This document shows, one piece after another, positions 46,537 to 55,370 of a DNA stretch of 64,000 bases. A program made the position numbers and the translations under genes. The stretch spans positions 7,580,123-7,644,122 of the forward strand of contig NZ_AP018227.1 of the NCBI RefSeq assembly GCF_002368095.1, given 5' to 3'. This stretch comes from Calothrix parasitica NIES-267. GTDB taxonomy: Bacteria > Cyanobacteriota > Cyanobacteriia > Cyanobacteriales > Nostocaceae. The notes beneath the pieces are model-generated. The model made no database searches. It was not told the DNA's origin and saw only the letters and a list, made by a program, of their open reading frames with translations. The first letter of the stretch is position 1, and each line of letters opens with the position of its first letter.

Positions 46537-46599
46537 AATTAAGAGTAGCTATGAGTTAGGATTTAGGAGTTAGGATTTAGGAGTTAGGAGTTAGTATTG

Positions 46600-46667
46600 T
46601 AGGGTGTGTTACGGCATCAAATAATTTGATGAAAAAACTATTATTATCATAATGCCGTAACGCACCA
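46600..46667. repeat. MITE-like palindromic repeat, family B copy 2
   Basis: TAGGGTGTGTTACGGC ... GCCGTAACGCACCAT, 68 bp, same ends as the 34120 copy but with a different centre. Confidence 0.8.
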
Positions 46668-46755
46668 TTCTCTCTTCGATAAAATTCAGTTACATTCGTA
46701 TAATAATAATTCGTCAAGAACAAGACCGTAGTCATCTTGAGATTACTTTACTCAC

Positions 46756-46866
46756 ATCTTGCACCAGTTGCAGAAACCCGGTTTCTTGTTGGTTAAACAA
46801 AGAGATAATAATGCTTTCACAAACAGAAACCGGGTTTCTTTGGTCTTCTTGAGAATGGTGCAAGAT
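46756..46866. repeat. 111-bp MITE-like repeat, family C
   Basis: Perfect terminal inverted repeats ATCTTGCACCA (46756-46766) and TGGTGCAAGAT (46856-46866) enclose two opposed copies of AGAAACCCGGTTTCTT / AGAAACCGGGTTTCTT. A related partial copy lies at 58022-58070. Confidence 0.8.
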
Positions 46867-46928
46867 ATGACTTTTGCTATTAGCCGGGGAATGAATTCCC
46901 CGGTGAGTGAGAAAATAAATTAAATCAT

Positions 46929-47873
46929 CTAACCCAACAAACAAGAAATCGGAAAAACCAAATACTCCAGATAAAACAGCTTCCAGATAAATCTATAAGC
47001 ACTAGTAATCGAATTTTTATCTTGTAAATCAGTTTGTTGAGTCTGCCACCACATAAAAGCTAATATTATCGAATGAACTGCTATTAAAAATATGGAATTT
47101 ACCTGAGTAAAATCTAATATTCCTACCAAAATCATTCCAGCGTAACAAGCAGTCAATAGCCAGCGAGAAAGATTAAAAACCGTTTCTTTCCCTAATTTAA
47201 TCGTAAATGTGGTGATATTGTACTTACGGTCTCCTTCCATATCGGGGATATCTTTAAAGATTGCAATGGCAATCGTAAATACCAGGATAAACCAGGTTAG
47301 AACCCATACCGCAGGTAAAATGATTTGTTGAGCTTGTAGTACCCAAGAAAAATGCAAAAATAATCCTAAATTAACAATCGCTCCCCGGACTGAAAAAATA
47401 CAAATTGCAGCCCAAAAAGGAAATCTTTTTAAACGGATTGGTGGTAAAGAATAAGCCGTACCAATAGCTAAACTAATACCCACCATTGCAAACAAAAAAG
47501 GTCCGAGCAACCAAGATAAACTCAGAGCTAAAATACCAGTAGTGATAACAATAATTTCTCCCGTTCTCTGAGTAAACTCTCCCGAAGCAACGGGTAAATG
47601 TGGTTTATTAATTTTGTCAATTTCCACATCTTGTAATTGATTGAGTCCAACAATGTAGACATTCCCCGACAAACAAGCAATCCAAGCACCGATAACAGAC
47701 AGTAAAGAATAAGAATTTGGAAACGGAAATTCGCTATTAGTTAAAGCAATTGAAACTAAATATATTCCCAACACGCTTAAACTCGTACCATAAATTGTAT
47801 GAGGACGAGAAAACTTCCAAAAAGCGTAAAGCCAATTACTACTTTGCAACCCCGTTTGTGAAACTTGACTCAT
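46929..47873 (-). CDS. homogentisate phytyltransferase (UbiA family)
   Basis: This enzyme joins homogentisate with phytyl diphosphate, the committed step of tocopherol synthesis in the thylakoid or plasma membrane. The 314-residue protein has about nine helices and both aspartate-rich UbiA motifs: NQLQDVEIDKINKP and KDIPDMEGDRKYN. Overall pattern fits the cyanobacterial HPT (Slr1736 type). The adjacent upstream gene encodes a tocopherol O-methyltransferase, which strongly supports the assignment. Start ATG 47873. Confidence 0.9.
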   Translation of the reverse strand: MSQVSQTGLQSSNWLYAFWKFSRPHTIYGTSLSVLGIYLVSIALTNSEFPFPNSYSLLSVIGAWIACLSGNVYIVGLNQLQDVEIDKINKPHLPVASGEFTQRTGEIIVITTGILALSLSWLLGPFLFAMVGISLAIGTAYSLPPIRLKRFPFWAAICIFSVRGAIVNLGLFLHFSWVLQAQQIILPAVWVLTWFILVFTIAIAIFKDIPDMEGDRKYNITTFTIKLGKETVFNLSRWLLTACYAGMILVGILDFTQVNSIFLIAVHSIILAFMWWQTQQTDLQDKNSITSAYRFIWKLFYLEYLVFPISCLLG

Positions 47874-47879
47874 AATGAT

Positions 47880-48033
47880 TTTGGATTTTAGATTTTAGAT
47901 TTTAGATTGGTAATAGGTCAAAGGTTAAAGGTTAAAAGTCACAGCTTGAAAATTATTAACTCCTAACTCCTAACTCCTAACTTTTTCTCCCCATCTCCCC
48001 ATCCCCCCATCTCCCCATCTCCTTGTCTCCCCA
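47880..48033. repeat. mixed heptamer and CTCCCCAT repeats
   Basis: TTTTAGA, AAAGGTT, ACTCCTA and CTCCCCAT units fill the gap between the two tocopherol genes. Confidence 0.8.
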
Positions 48034-48876
48034 TCACTTATTCCCACACAGCAATCCAAACTTAATCAAACCACGCTCGTAACCGCGACGCATCAAACCC
48101 AAGGACATAGCACCTTGAATTGTTTTCCAACCAGCACGGAGTAAACCGAAAAATGCTTTGGGGGTAAAAGCTGAATCAATCACAACATTCCAAAAAGGAG
48201 CGACAGCTTGAGACCAATCTGCTGTCCGAATATTTTGTAAAGGTAGTTGACGAGCAATTTCTTCATATTCGGGTAAAGAAATCACGTAAGGTAAACAATA
48301 AACCTCATAAATCTGCTCTAAATGCTTTTTCTCATCCGCAGTTAAAGGAGATTCATCCGTAGAACGATGACACCAAGTTACTAAAATCAACTTTCCACCG
48401 GGCTTCAATACTCGGTAGCACTCTTGTAAAAATTTTTGCTTGTCTGGCATATGTTCGCCGCTTTCTAAAGACCAGACTAAATCAAAGCTATTGTCTGTAA
48501 AAGGCATATTTAAAGCATCTGCGACTTGAAAATTGGCTCTATCCTGTAAGCCAAACTCAACAGCTCGCTCGCTTGCTCTGCGTGCTTGTACTGGACTTAA
48601 AGTAATACCGGTTGCATTAGCGTTAAACTTCTGCGCTAAATACAAAGAACTTCCACCGATACCGCAACCCACATCTAATATATTTTCAGCTTGCTGCACC
48701 TCCGACCATCGCAGCAACTCCTCAATTAAATCAATTTGTGCTGTACGACGTTCTTTTTGTTCCTTACCATCAGCACCGTAATAACCGTGGTGCATATGTT
48801 CTCCCCATATGTCCTCCCAAAGACCCGAGGAAGCATCGTAAAATTGCTGAATTTGCTGGCTAAGTGTTGCTGTCAT
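48034..48876 (-). CDS. tocopherol O-methyltransferase (gamma-TMT-like)
   Basis: SAM-dependent methyltransferase of 280 residues. Motif I is ILDVGCGIGGSSLYLA; LSPVQARRASERA, VADALNMPFTDNSFDLVWSLE and SGEHMPDKQKFLQECYRVLKPGG follow. The SLESGEHMPDK and LVTWCHR segments with the YCLPYVISLPEY stretch match gamma-tocopherol methyltransferases (VTE4 type), which make alpha-tocopherol. MPBQ methyltransferase or a sarcosine-type enzyme are less likely. It precedes the homogentisate phytyltransferase gene on the same strand, so two steps of vitamin E synthesis are neighbours. Confidence 0.88.
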   Translation of the reverse strand: MTATLSQQIQQFYDASSGLWEDIWGEHMHHGYYGADGKEQKERRTAQIDLIEELLRWSEVQQAENILDVGCGIGGSSLYLAQKFNANATGITLSPVQARRASERAVEFGLQDRANFQVADALNMPFTDNSFDLVWSLESGEHMPDKQKFLQECYRVLKPGGKLILVTWCHRSTDESPLTADEKKHLEQIYEVYCLPYVISLPEYEEIARQLPLQNIRTADWSQAVAPFWNVVIDSAFTPKAFFGLLRAGWKTIQGAMSLGLMRRGYERGLIKFGLLCGNK

Positions 48877-48949
48877 GAGTTAAGCAATGTTAGGACTGTC
48901 GCAGAATAAAAAAATATATATTGGTAGGCTACCACGTGTGTTTTTGAAT

Positions 48950-49139
48950 TAGAACGAGGTGTTTTATTTCTATAAGAAAAAGCGCTCCATCCGCAATAAG
49001 GTCACTGTTAAAGACAGGACATCTTGCTATAGAGGGGCGAAGGGACGGTTAAACTTCGGTTGAAGCCAAGTATTTTAGGATTATCTCCAAAAAACTCGCA
49101 CTTCTTCCAGAAAAGGAAAAATTAATGTAAAAACAAAAA
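48950..49139 (+). ncRNA. possible omega-RNA (HEARO-like) upstream of an IscB-like remnant
   Basis: About 190 bp directly upstream of the RRXRR/PLMP frame are less AT-rich than nearby spacers and contain several short complementary segments (for example GGTT/AACC-type pairs around GGACGGTTAAACTTCGGTTG, and CTTCC/GGAA near 49111-49126). Intact IscB genes carry their guide RNA in this position. No covariance model was run; this is inference from position and composition. Confidence 0.25.
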
Positions 49140-49265
49140 ATGCAACGTGTTCCAGTGTTAAGTAAAGACGGTATTCCCTTAATGCCGATGAAGGTTAGTA
49201 GAGTTACAAGATTCTTGGAAGTTCGGGTTTTGTGCAAAAAGTTGAGCATATTAAAACTAGATTAA
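49140..49265 (+). pseudogene. truncated RRXRR/PLMP-domain (IscB-like) protein, N-terminal remnant
   Basis: A 41-residue frame from ATG 49140: MQRVPVLSKDGIPLMPMKVS, then RVTRFLEVRVLCKK. The V-L-x-x-D-G-x-PLMP pattern followed by SR and a short basic helix is the start of RRXRR/PLMP proteins, including the IscB/IsrB OMEGA nucleases and relatives. The expected bridge helix, RuvC and HNH domains are absent: the frame stops at 49265 and nothing recognisable follows before ktrB. A deletion after the first 35 or so codons is the simplest reading. Confidence 0.5.
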
Positions 49266-49626
49266 TAGAGAAAGTCCACGGTGGTTAAAACCACTCGTGC
49301 CGCTTTGCTTTCAGCTTTAAAAAGATTGAGTTCCCCACGAGCCGAGATTTTCTTATGGAATAATTTATGACTGGAGCTTTTTTATATGACTTTCGTAATT
49401 TTAGTTTTTAAGTAAAAAAACAAGTCCCTAGATAGATCCTCAAGGGTAGCGACAAGCTTTAAAACCAGTAAATAGCATTATTAGCTTTCTAACGAAAATG
49501 CTAGCTTTAGCTTTTAATCAGGAGATAATTCAAAATTATATAACTTTATAATCGTAAATTTCAATTTAAATCAGTGAACCTCTTGTTTCGTAAAGAACAA
49601 TCCATAATCTAAAATCCAAAATCCAA
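49266..49626. other. intergenic region upstream of ktrB
   Basis: About 360 bp. A short patch (49275-49345, CCACGGTGGTTAAAACCACT...) has small inverted repeats and may be the 3' remnant of the eroded element. No gene recognised. Confidence 0.4.
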
Positions 49627-50961
49627 ATGACCTCTTCTCAAAAAGTTTGCTTCGGTTTTCTAGCAGTAATCACTGTAGGGACTATCCTATTAATGTTGCC
49701 TTTTTCTACAGCTACTGGTAATTGGAATAGTCCTGTTGTTGCATTATTTACAGCAACTTCTGCCGTTTGCGTAACAGGTTTGGCTGTAGTTGATACTGGT
49801 ACTGATTTTTCTTTTTGGGGTCAATTGTTCATCCTGTTACTAGCACAGGTTGGAGGATTGGGCTATATGACATTTACGACTTTTTTGATTATGTTGACTG
49901 GTCGTAGATTCGATTTAAGACATAAAATAGCCATTCAACAAGCTTTAGATAGAAGAGAAATGGAAGGTAGCGGTAATATTATTCGGTCTATTATTGCAGT
50001 CACATTATTTTTTGAAATTACAGGAATATTTTTATTACTATTAGTATTTGTTCCAGAATTTGGGTGGGATAAAGGAATGTGGCTGGCTATTTTCCACAGC
50101 ATTAGTGCTTGGAATAACGCCGGTTTTAGTTTATTCTCAAATAGCTTAGTTGATTATAATTCTTCAGCTTTATTAGTCTTTACAATTTCCGGTTTAGTAA
50201 TCTTTGGTGGAATCGGATATCAAGTAATTTTAGAAATGTTTTTCTGGCTGAGAGACAGATTACGTCGAAGACCTCGCAACATAGTGCTATCTCTAGATTA
50301 TAAAGTTGCTGTTAGTACGACTTTATTTTTACTATTCTTAGGATTACTAGGCTTTTTTCTAGTAGAAGTCAGAAATACAGAAACTCTGAGAAATCTTAGC
50401 TTTCGCAGCCAGTTTCTAGCAGCTTGGTTTCAATCAATGACTACCAGAACTGCTGGTTTTAATAGCATAGATATTGGTGGTATGACAACAGCCGGACTCT
50501 TTATTACTATTGCTTTTATGTTCGTTGGAGCAAGTCCTGGAGGTACTGGAGGAGGTATGAAAACTACCACTATTCGAGTACTAACAAGCTGTACAAAATC
50601 AATTCTTCAAGGTAAACAAGAAGTTTTACTTTACGAACGTCGCATTGCAGTATCTTTAATATTAAAAGCCGTTGGTGTGATAGTTGGTTCTGTAACCGTT
50701 GTAATCATATGTACTATTTTAATCTCACTCACAGACCCGATATTTGACTTTATCCAAATCTTGTTTGAAGTGGTTTCAGCTTACGCAACGGTAGGACTTT
50801 CTACAGGAATCACTAGTGATTTTTCTATTTGGGGTAAATTGATTTTAATTCTGACTATGTATATGGGAAGAGTTGGTGTTTTACTATTAATGTCCGCCGT
50901 ACTTGGCGACCCAAAACCTACCAATATTCATTATCCGGAAGAAGATTTACTTGTAGGATAA
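49627..50961 (+). CDS. ktrB: KtrB/TrkH-type potassium transporter membrane subunit
   Basis: The 444-residue pore subunit of a Ktr potassium/sodium uptake system. It has four M1-P-M2 repeats with selectivity glycines: TSAVCVTGLAVVDTG, SAWNNAGFSLF, TRTAGFNSIDIGG and SAYATVGLSTGIT. The GASPGGTGGGMKTTT loop, the intramembrane gate region, is present. In cyanobacteria Ktr is central to osmotic and salt adaptation. The regulatory KtrA gene follows at 220 bp on the same strand. Upstream are a TAATCTAAAATCC repeat pair and the IscB-like remnant. Confidence 0.95.
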   Translation: MTSSQKVCFGFLAVITVGTILLMLPFSTATGNWNSPVVALFTATSAVCVTGLAVVDTGTDFSFWGQLFILLLAQVGGLGYMTFTTFLIMLTGRRFDLRHKIAIQQALDRREMEGSGNIIRSIIAVTLFFEITGIFLLLLVFVPEFGWDKGMWLAIFHSISAWNNAGFSLFSNSLVDYNSSALLVFTISGLVIFGGIGYQVILEMFFWLRDRLRRRPRNIVLSLDYKVAVSTTLFLLFLGLLGFFLVEVRNTETLRNLSFRSQFLAAWFQSMTTRTAGFNSIDIGGMTTAGLFITIAFMFVGASPGGTGGGMKTTTIRVLTSCTKSILQGKQEVLLYERRIAVSLILKAVGVIVGSVTVVIICTILISLTDPIFDFIQILFEVVSAYATVGLSTGITSDFSIWGKLILILTMYMGRVGVLLLMSAVLGDPKPTNIHYPEEDLLVG

Positions 50962-51182
50962 TTTTTTCCTAAGAATCATTTCTCTGAGCTAGCTATTTAT
51001 TTTTGGGACTATTTAATTAATAGTAAAACTAGGTAAAAAGCAATTCAATTAAACTGAAATGATAAAATAAGTATAATCGGGCAAAAAATGGTAATTTATA
51101 TTTATATTTATATTTATAATTTATTTGTTATGACCGATTTTTTTGAGCTATACAAAAGCTGTAATAACTAAGGATAACAATA

Positions 51183-51896
51183 GTGAATTTGTCCTCATTA
51201 GGGTTTTTTCGTACTTTAAATAAAACCAGTCAGCAGTACGCTGTAATTGGTTTAGGACGCTTCGGTCGTTCTGTTTGCTCAACTTTACATCGATTAGGTT
51301 ATGAAGTTCTGGCAACAGATATTGACGAAAAGCGCGTATCTCAAGCTTTGACAGAGGAAATCACGGGTCATGCTTTACAGTTAGACTCAACAGAACCAGC
51401 CGCACTCAAAGAAGCTGGTATTTTTGAGTTTGATACGGTAATCGTCGCAATTGGAAACTATATTCAAGAAAGTATTATTACTACTTTAAATGTTAAAGAA
51501 GGCGGAGTAAAAAATGTCGTAGCTAAAGCTTCTAGTGAAGTTCATTGTAAATTACTCCGAAAAGTTGGTGCCGATAGAGTTGTTTTTCCCGAACATGAAG
51601 CCGGTTGTGCTTTAGCCCAAACACTGACAAAACCCGCAATTCTGGATACATTTGACCTCGACCCCGATAACAGTATTGTTGAAATAGCTATACCCGACGA
51701 ATTTGATGGTAAAACCGTCGCTGAGCTTCAACTTCGCAACCGTTACGGTTTAAATGTATTAGCCATCAGCGATAAAACCAATGATGGTAGCGATGAAAAG
51801 TTTATTATTAATCCAGACCCTCACAAAAGATTTGAAAAAGGTTCAACAATGGTGGTGATTGGTCATAACAAAGATATAGACCGCTTACCAATTTAA
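51183..51896 (+). CDS. ktrA: KtrA potassium uptake regulatory (RCK) subunit
   Basis: A 237-residue cytoplasmic RCK protein that forms an octameric ring under KtrB and binds ATP/ADP or NAD(H). The Rossmann motif is YAVIGLGRFGRSVCSTLHRLG ending in TDID, followed by IVAIGNYIQESIITTLNVKE and VVAKASSEVHCKLLRKVGADRVV. A TrkA-C domain spans about residues 160-237 (SIVEIAIPDEFDGKTVAELQLRN). Start GTG 51183 follows AAGGATAACAATA. A strong terminator lies 42 bp after the stop. Confidence 0.93.
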   Translation: MNLSSLGFFRTLNKTSQQYAVIGLGRFGRSVCSTLHRLGYEVLATDIDEKRVSQALTEEITGHALQLDSTEPAALKEAGIFEFDTVIVAIGNYIQESIITTLNVKEGGVKNVVAKASSEVHCKLLRKVGADRVVFPEHEAGCALAQTLTKPAILDTFDLDPDNSIVEIAIPDEFDGKTVAELQLRNRYGLNVLAISDKTNDGSDEKFIINPDPHKRFEKGSTMVVIGHNKDIDRLPI

Positions 51897-51937
51897 AGTT
51901 TGCTAGCTACCAGTTTTAGCTATCATTAAAATTCTCG

Positions 51938-51977
51938 AAAACCCGGTTTTTATTAACTGGGTTTTTTTATTTTTTCT
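51938..51977 (+). terminator. Rho-independent terminator of ktrA
   Basis: An 11-bp stem AAAACCCGGTT (51938-51948) / AACTGGGTTTT (51955-51965), with one G-U pair and a 6-base loop, runs into TTTTATTTTTT. Confidence 0.88.
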
Positions 51978-52009
51978 TACTGTTAAATAACTAAGTAAAA
52001 TTAAATATA

Positions 52010-52310
52010 AAACCTCACCCTCAATCCCTCTCCGCTATCTTGGAGAGGGAAGCCGGAGGTAGTATAAATTTTTATCTTATATTTAATCATTCTTACCTAC
52101 TTATAAGATTATTTATTGAATGAGAGTGGGAGAGGAGGAAGAGGGGGAGAGGGGGAGATGGGGAGATGGGGAGATGGGGAGATGGGGAGAGTGAGAGAGT
52201 GAGATAAAAACTCATTACTCATTACTCATTACTCATTACTCATTACTCACCAATCCCCAATCCCCAATCCCCAATTACGAATTACGAATTACGAATTACG
52301 AATTATATTT
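52010..52310. repeat. repeat-only intergenic region
   Basis: Contains a CCTCACCC...CCCTCTCC/GGAGAGGG copy, a purine tract with five GGGGAGAT units (about 52148-52188), five ACTCATT units (about 52210-52245), then CCCCAAT and AATTACG heptamers running up to the cbiC stop. No gene. Confidence 0.9.
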
Positions 52311-52965
52311 ACCCATAAGCTTCCCAAGCCAAATCGAGCAATCCATCTAAAATTGCTGCTGCTACCGTTGCACCACCTTTACGACTTTTTATTGTGATGT
52401 TAGGTACAGCAAATTCTTCTAAACTCTGTTTTATTGAATCGATATTGCTAAACTTTGGGGGTGTTGCGATTATCAAGACAGGTCTAATTGCTTCTTCTTT
52501 AACTAAATTCAACAACGTCGTTAGAGGTGTTATTGATTGACCAACTACAAATATTCCCTCTGGATAACGTCTAGCTAAAGTTTCCATTCCCCAAGCAACA
52601 CGAGTTTTATCTTTCTGGGGACGAGTTTGAGCTTCAATTGCACAATACACCGGATTTGCAAAAGTCCTTTGTACTTCCTCTGCAATCCCAGCCTGTACTT
52701 TTGCATCATCCACAATTACAGTACTACGAGATGCTAACGCAGCGGCTGAAGCTTGCAAAGCACGGTCGGAGAATTCAATTAAAGATTGATACTCAAAGTC
52801 ACCTGTTGCGTAAATGACTCTTCTCACAATTTCGTACTCAGAAGGTGAAAAGTGGCTATATTCATGACCAGAGGTATGGTTATTTGAATGTTTGAGAACT
52901 ATAAAACCACCAATTTCTCTATCTATACTTGCTAAATTTTGAGCGTCTGTTACATGCCATTCCAT
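52309..52965 (-). CDS. cobH: precorrin-8X methylmutase
   Basis: CobH/CbiC moves a methyl group from C11 to C12 of precorrin-8X to give hydrogenobyrinate (or the cobalt equivalent) in cobalamin synthesis. The protein is about 218 residues from ATG 52965; the frame also opens eight codons earlier at TTG. Family features: RRVIYATGDFEYQSLIEFS with the catalytic His position replaced by the usual local context, STVIVDDAKVQAGI, PPKFSNIDSIKQSLEE and the final KGGATVAAAILDGLLDLA. The other cobalamin genes are not adjacent, apart from the cobA-type gene 6.5 kb away. Confidence 0.9.
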   Translation of the reverse strand: MEWHVTDAQNLASIDREIGGFIVLKHSNNHTSGHEYSHFSPSEYEIVRRVIYATGDFEYQSLIEFSDRALQASAAALASRSTVIVDDAKVQAGIAEEVQRTFANPVYCAIEAQTRPQKDKTRVAWGMETLARRYPEGIFVVGQSITPLTTLLNLVKEEAIRPVLIIATPPKFSNIDSIKQSLEEFAVPNITIKSRKGGATVAAAILDGLLDLAWEAYG

Positions 52966-53160
52966 TATCCGTGTACCTGAAACTGTCAATTTTCACCCAG
53001 AAGCTGTAGATTATCAATTATTAACATTCATCCGCAAGCTGTTAAATATTAATTTTGAGATATTTACTAGTAATTTTTATTAATAAACTCATAAAAATAA
53101 GAGTTAAAAGTTTGAATTAATAGCTAACTCCTAACTCCTAACTTCTAACTCTTAATTAAT

Positions 53161-53967
53161 TTACGTTTCCGAAGGAGTAGATTTATTAATAACCGGAGTC
53201 AAGTAAGCAACCAAAACTCCAATTAAGAAACCGGAAATGTTACGTACCAAAGGTAGCCAATCCGAAGTACGAGTTACAACCGGTCCGATTCCGAAAGCAA
53301 GGAACAAAATTCCCCATAAAGGAGAGAATATCAAAGCCCATTGCCAAGCAACAACTTGTCCTTCTTCTCTAGGTTGAGCAGCAAAACCACAAATAACTCC
53401 ACCGATAACTGAAGTAATTAAGGTCAGAATCCACTGTTCTCGTGGTAATCCTGGAACGACACTACAACCACCTTGACGCAAACAACCTTCTACAGTTTGT
53501 AAAGCATCGATAATAGCTTGGTCTTCACCTTTTTCTCGTACATAATATAAGTTACCGAAACGAGTTTGTAATTCTATCCAAAAAGTTCGGGGTAGCAATT
53601 CATAAACGTCATCTCCAACCGCGAAACTGAGAATATTACCACCACGAGAATCCGCGACAAGTAAAATACTTCTATCGTTCAAACCCCAAAACTTGATTAC
53701 CGCTCTACCTGGAGTTCTGTCATACTGAGTGAGTACTCGCAACTGCCAACCAGTTTCGTCTTCAAATTGATTAAGCTCTTCAACTAAATTTTCTTCTTGA
53801 ACTACATTTAGAGTTTTTCCTAAATCCACTACCGGTGTAACTTCATCGGGTAGCAATTCTGGATTGTCAAAAGCATAAGCTGGACTCGAATGTATCGTCC
53901 AAATCGAGCCAACCAAAAATAATACCGTTAAAAAAGAGAAAAATTTTCGCCAAAATCTATTATGCAT
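53161..53967 (-). CDS. TPM-domain photosystem II repair protein (Psb32/TLP18.3-like)
   Basis: A 268-residue protein with a signal peptide (to about residue 32, SSPAYA), a TPM domain (PDEVTPVVDLGKTLNVVQEENLVEELNQFEDETGWQLRVLTQ, DRSILLVADSRGGNILSFAVG) and two to three C-terminal membrane helices. Homologues in cyanobacteria (Psb32) and plants (TLP18.3) sit in the thylakoid lumen and help repair or protect photosystem II. The C-terminal helices anchor it with the domain on the lumenal side. Family assignment is firm; the PSII role follows from homologues. Confidence 0.88.
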   Translation of the reverse strand: MHNRFWRKFFSFLTVLFLVGSIWTIHSSPAYAFDNPELLPDEVTPVVDLGKTLNVVQEENLVEELNQFEDETGWQLRVLTQYDRTPGRAVIKFWGLNDRSILLVADSRGGNILSFAVGDDVYELLPRTFWIELQTRFGNLYYVREKGEDQAIIDALQTVEGCLRQGGCSVVPGLPREQWILTLITSVIGGVICGFAAQPREEGQVVAWQWALIFSPLWGILFLAFGIGPVVTRTSDWLPLVRNISGFLIGVLVAYLTPVINKSTPSET

Positions 53968-54410
53968 GGGCTTTTTATATAGGTTTCAACTCTGTAATTA
54001 AGCAGATTGTTTCAAAAGGCAAGGAAAAATATAATGTTTCTTTACACTTTGTTACCTTATTCTAATTTATTTTACATACTTCTCAGCATTACATTCGCTA
54101 ATACTGAGAAATTATTCCCCGGTTTAAACTTGATTCAACGCTTTTTCCCTCTCCTTAACAAGGTGTGTCGGTTGGACGGGGTGAGGTTCCGGATGTATTG
54201 AACAAAAAAACTATGGTTCTTTAATACTTAGTATGCTAAATTGCTGAATCAAAGTATTGAAACGCTTGTTCTATAAAGGAAATTAGTTTTATTAATCGAT
54301 ATTAATCACAAGTACTGTTTTAATTCCCTGTTCCCTACTGCTTTTTTATTATTTTTTCAGCATACCAAGTGCTGATGAGCCAAAACTATTAAATATATAA
54401 GGTGAGAACT
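53968..54410. other. divergent intergenic region
   Basis: About 440 bp between the Psb32-like and PhyH genes. It contains a degenerate CCCTCTCC/GGGGTGAGG repeat (54145-54190). A 64-codon frame across it runs through this repeat and is not credible. Confidence 0.6.
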
Positions 54411-55259
54411 ATGTCTAAATATTTAGCTGGAAAAAGACCATCTGCTAAACAGTTAAATGCATGGATTGATTTTTTTCATGCTAATGGTTTTGTAGTAATT
54501 CCCAATGTTTTAAAACCCGAACAATGTCAGCTTTTAAGAAATGATTTAGAATCAGCTATTAAAAAAACTCAAGGTGAAAATTGTCATCCTTTGAAAAATA
54601 AGATGATGATGAAAAGAATGTTTGAACATTCTAGAAATAATTTAGACTTGTTCGCTTTAGAGCCAATTGTGACATTTGCAGAGAATTTAATTGGTGGAGC
54701 CAATGGTGATAGTTATTCAATAAATGATGGAACTCCTAACGCTAATGCTGTTCATGTTATCCATAATAATTCGTTCACAGTGCCTCCTCAAACCGATGGT
54801 TTGGCTAAAAACAAATGGCATCAGGATGATACACCACACGTTCTTTCACTCGATGGAAAACCCTTGACTAATATCCGTTTAAACGTTCTGACATTTACAG
54901 TGAACTACTATTTAACAGATGTCTTGTCTGTAGAAAATGGGCCAACTCAAGTGATTCCGGGTTCGCATTTGTTTGGTAAATTATGCGATGGTGATATTTC
55001 TAGTTATGAAGATAAAATTCATAGCTGTTTAGGAACAATGGGTAGTGCAGTATGTTTTAACAATCAAGTTTGGCATAGAGGTTCGAGAAATTCATCTTTT
55101 GCAACCCGCTATATTACACAAATTACCTATGCAAAAAGATTAGTAGGACATAAATACGCGCCATTTATTAACTATGAAATGCCCAGTCATTGTTATGAAA
55201 AAGCAGATGAAAGATTGAAGCGACTTTTAGGATTTCTACCAAATGGAGCTTATGGTTAA
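54411..55259 (+). CDS. phytanoyl-CoA dioxygenase (PhyH) family protein
   Basis: An Fe(II)/2-oxoglutarate-dependent oxygenase of 282 residues. The metal triad is visible as HQDDTPH (His and Asp) and a distal His in NNQVWHRGSRNSS, whose following Arg would bind 2-oxoglutarate. The N-terminus contains FFHANGFVVIPNVLKPEQC, the usual PhyH opening. Substrates of bacterial members include secondary metabolites and osmolytes; none is indicated here. ATG 54411 is chosen because AAGGTGAG lies five bases upstream. A MITE-like repeat follows the stop by 12 bp. Confidence 0.88.
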   Translation: MSKYLAGKRPSAKQLNAWIDFFHANGFVVIPNVLKPEQCQLLRNDLESAIKKTQGENCHPLKNKMMMKRMFEHSRNNLDLFALEPIVTFAENLIGGANGDSYSINDGTPNANAVHVIHNNSFTVPPQTDGLAKNKWHQDDTPHVLSLDGKPLTNIRLNVLTFTVNYYLTDVLSVENGPTQVIPGSHLFGKLCDGDISSYEDKIHSCLGTMGSAVCFNNQVWHRGSRNSSFATRYITQITYAKRLVGHKYAPFINYEMPSHCYEKADERLKRLLGFLPNGAYG

Positions 55260-55271
55260 TCGCAGGTGACT

Positions 55272-55331
55272 GGTGCGTGACAATACAAGCTTTGCTACTA
55301 CGTTCAAAATTTATATAAGTGTCACAGCACC
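55272..55331. repeat. MITE-like palindromic repeat, family A copy 2
   Basis: GGTGCGTGACA ... ACTACGTTC ... TGTCACAGCACC, 60 bp; the same element as at 17257-17315. Confidence 0.8.
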
Positions 55332-55370
55332 CTACAGAAAAATATATTATCTAACTCCTAACTCCCATCC

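Noticed and set aside
46732-46944. 70-codon minus-strand frame
   Set aside because: It is read through the 111-bp family C repeat and has no protein-like features.
49049-49249. 66-codon minus-strand frame
   Set aside because: Antisense to the better supported PLMP/RRXRR frame, and unlike any known protein.
52140-52310. Dense repeats considered as a CRISPR or origin
   Set aside because: Simple tandem GGGGAGAT, ACTCATT and CCCCAAT units without spacers or DnaA boxes; same type as other STRR tracts in the window.
54007-54201. 64-codon plus-strand frame with hydrophobic start
   Set aside because: Its second half is a degenerate CCCTCTCC/GGGGTGAGG repeat and it has no ribosome-binding site or homology I recognise.
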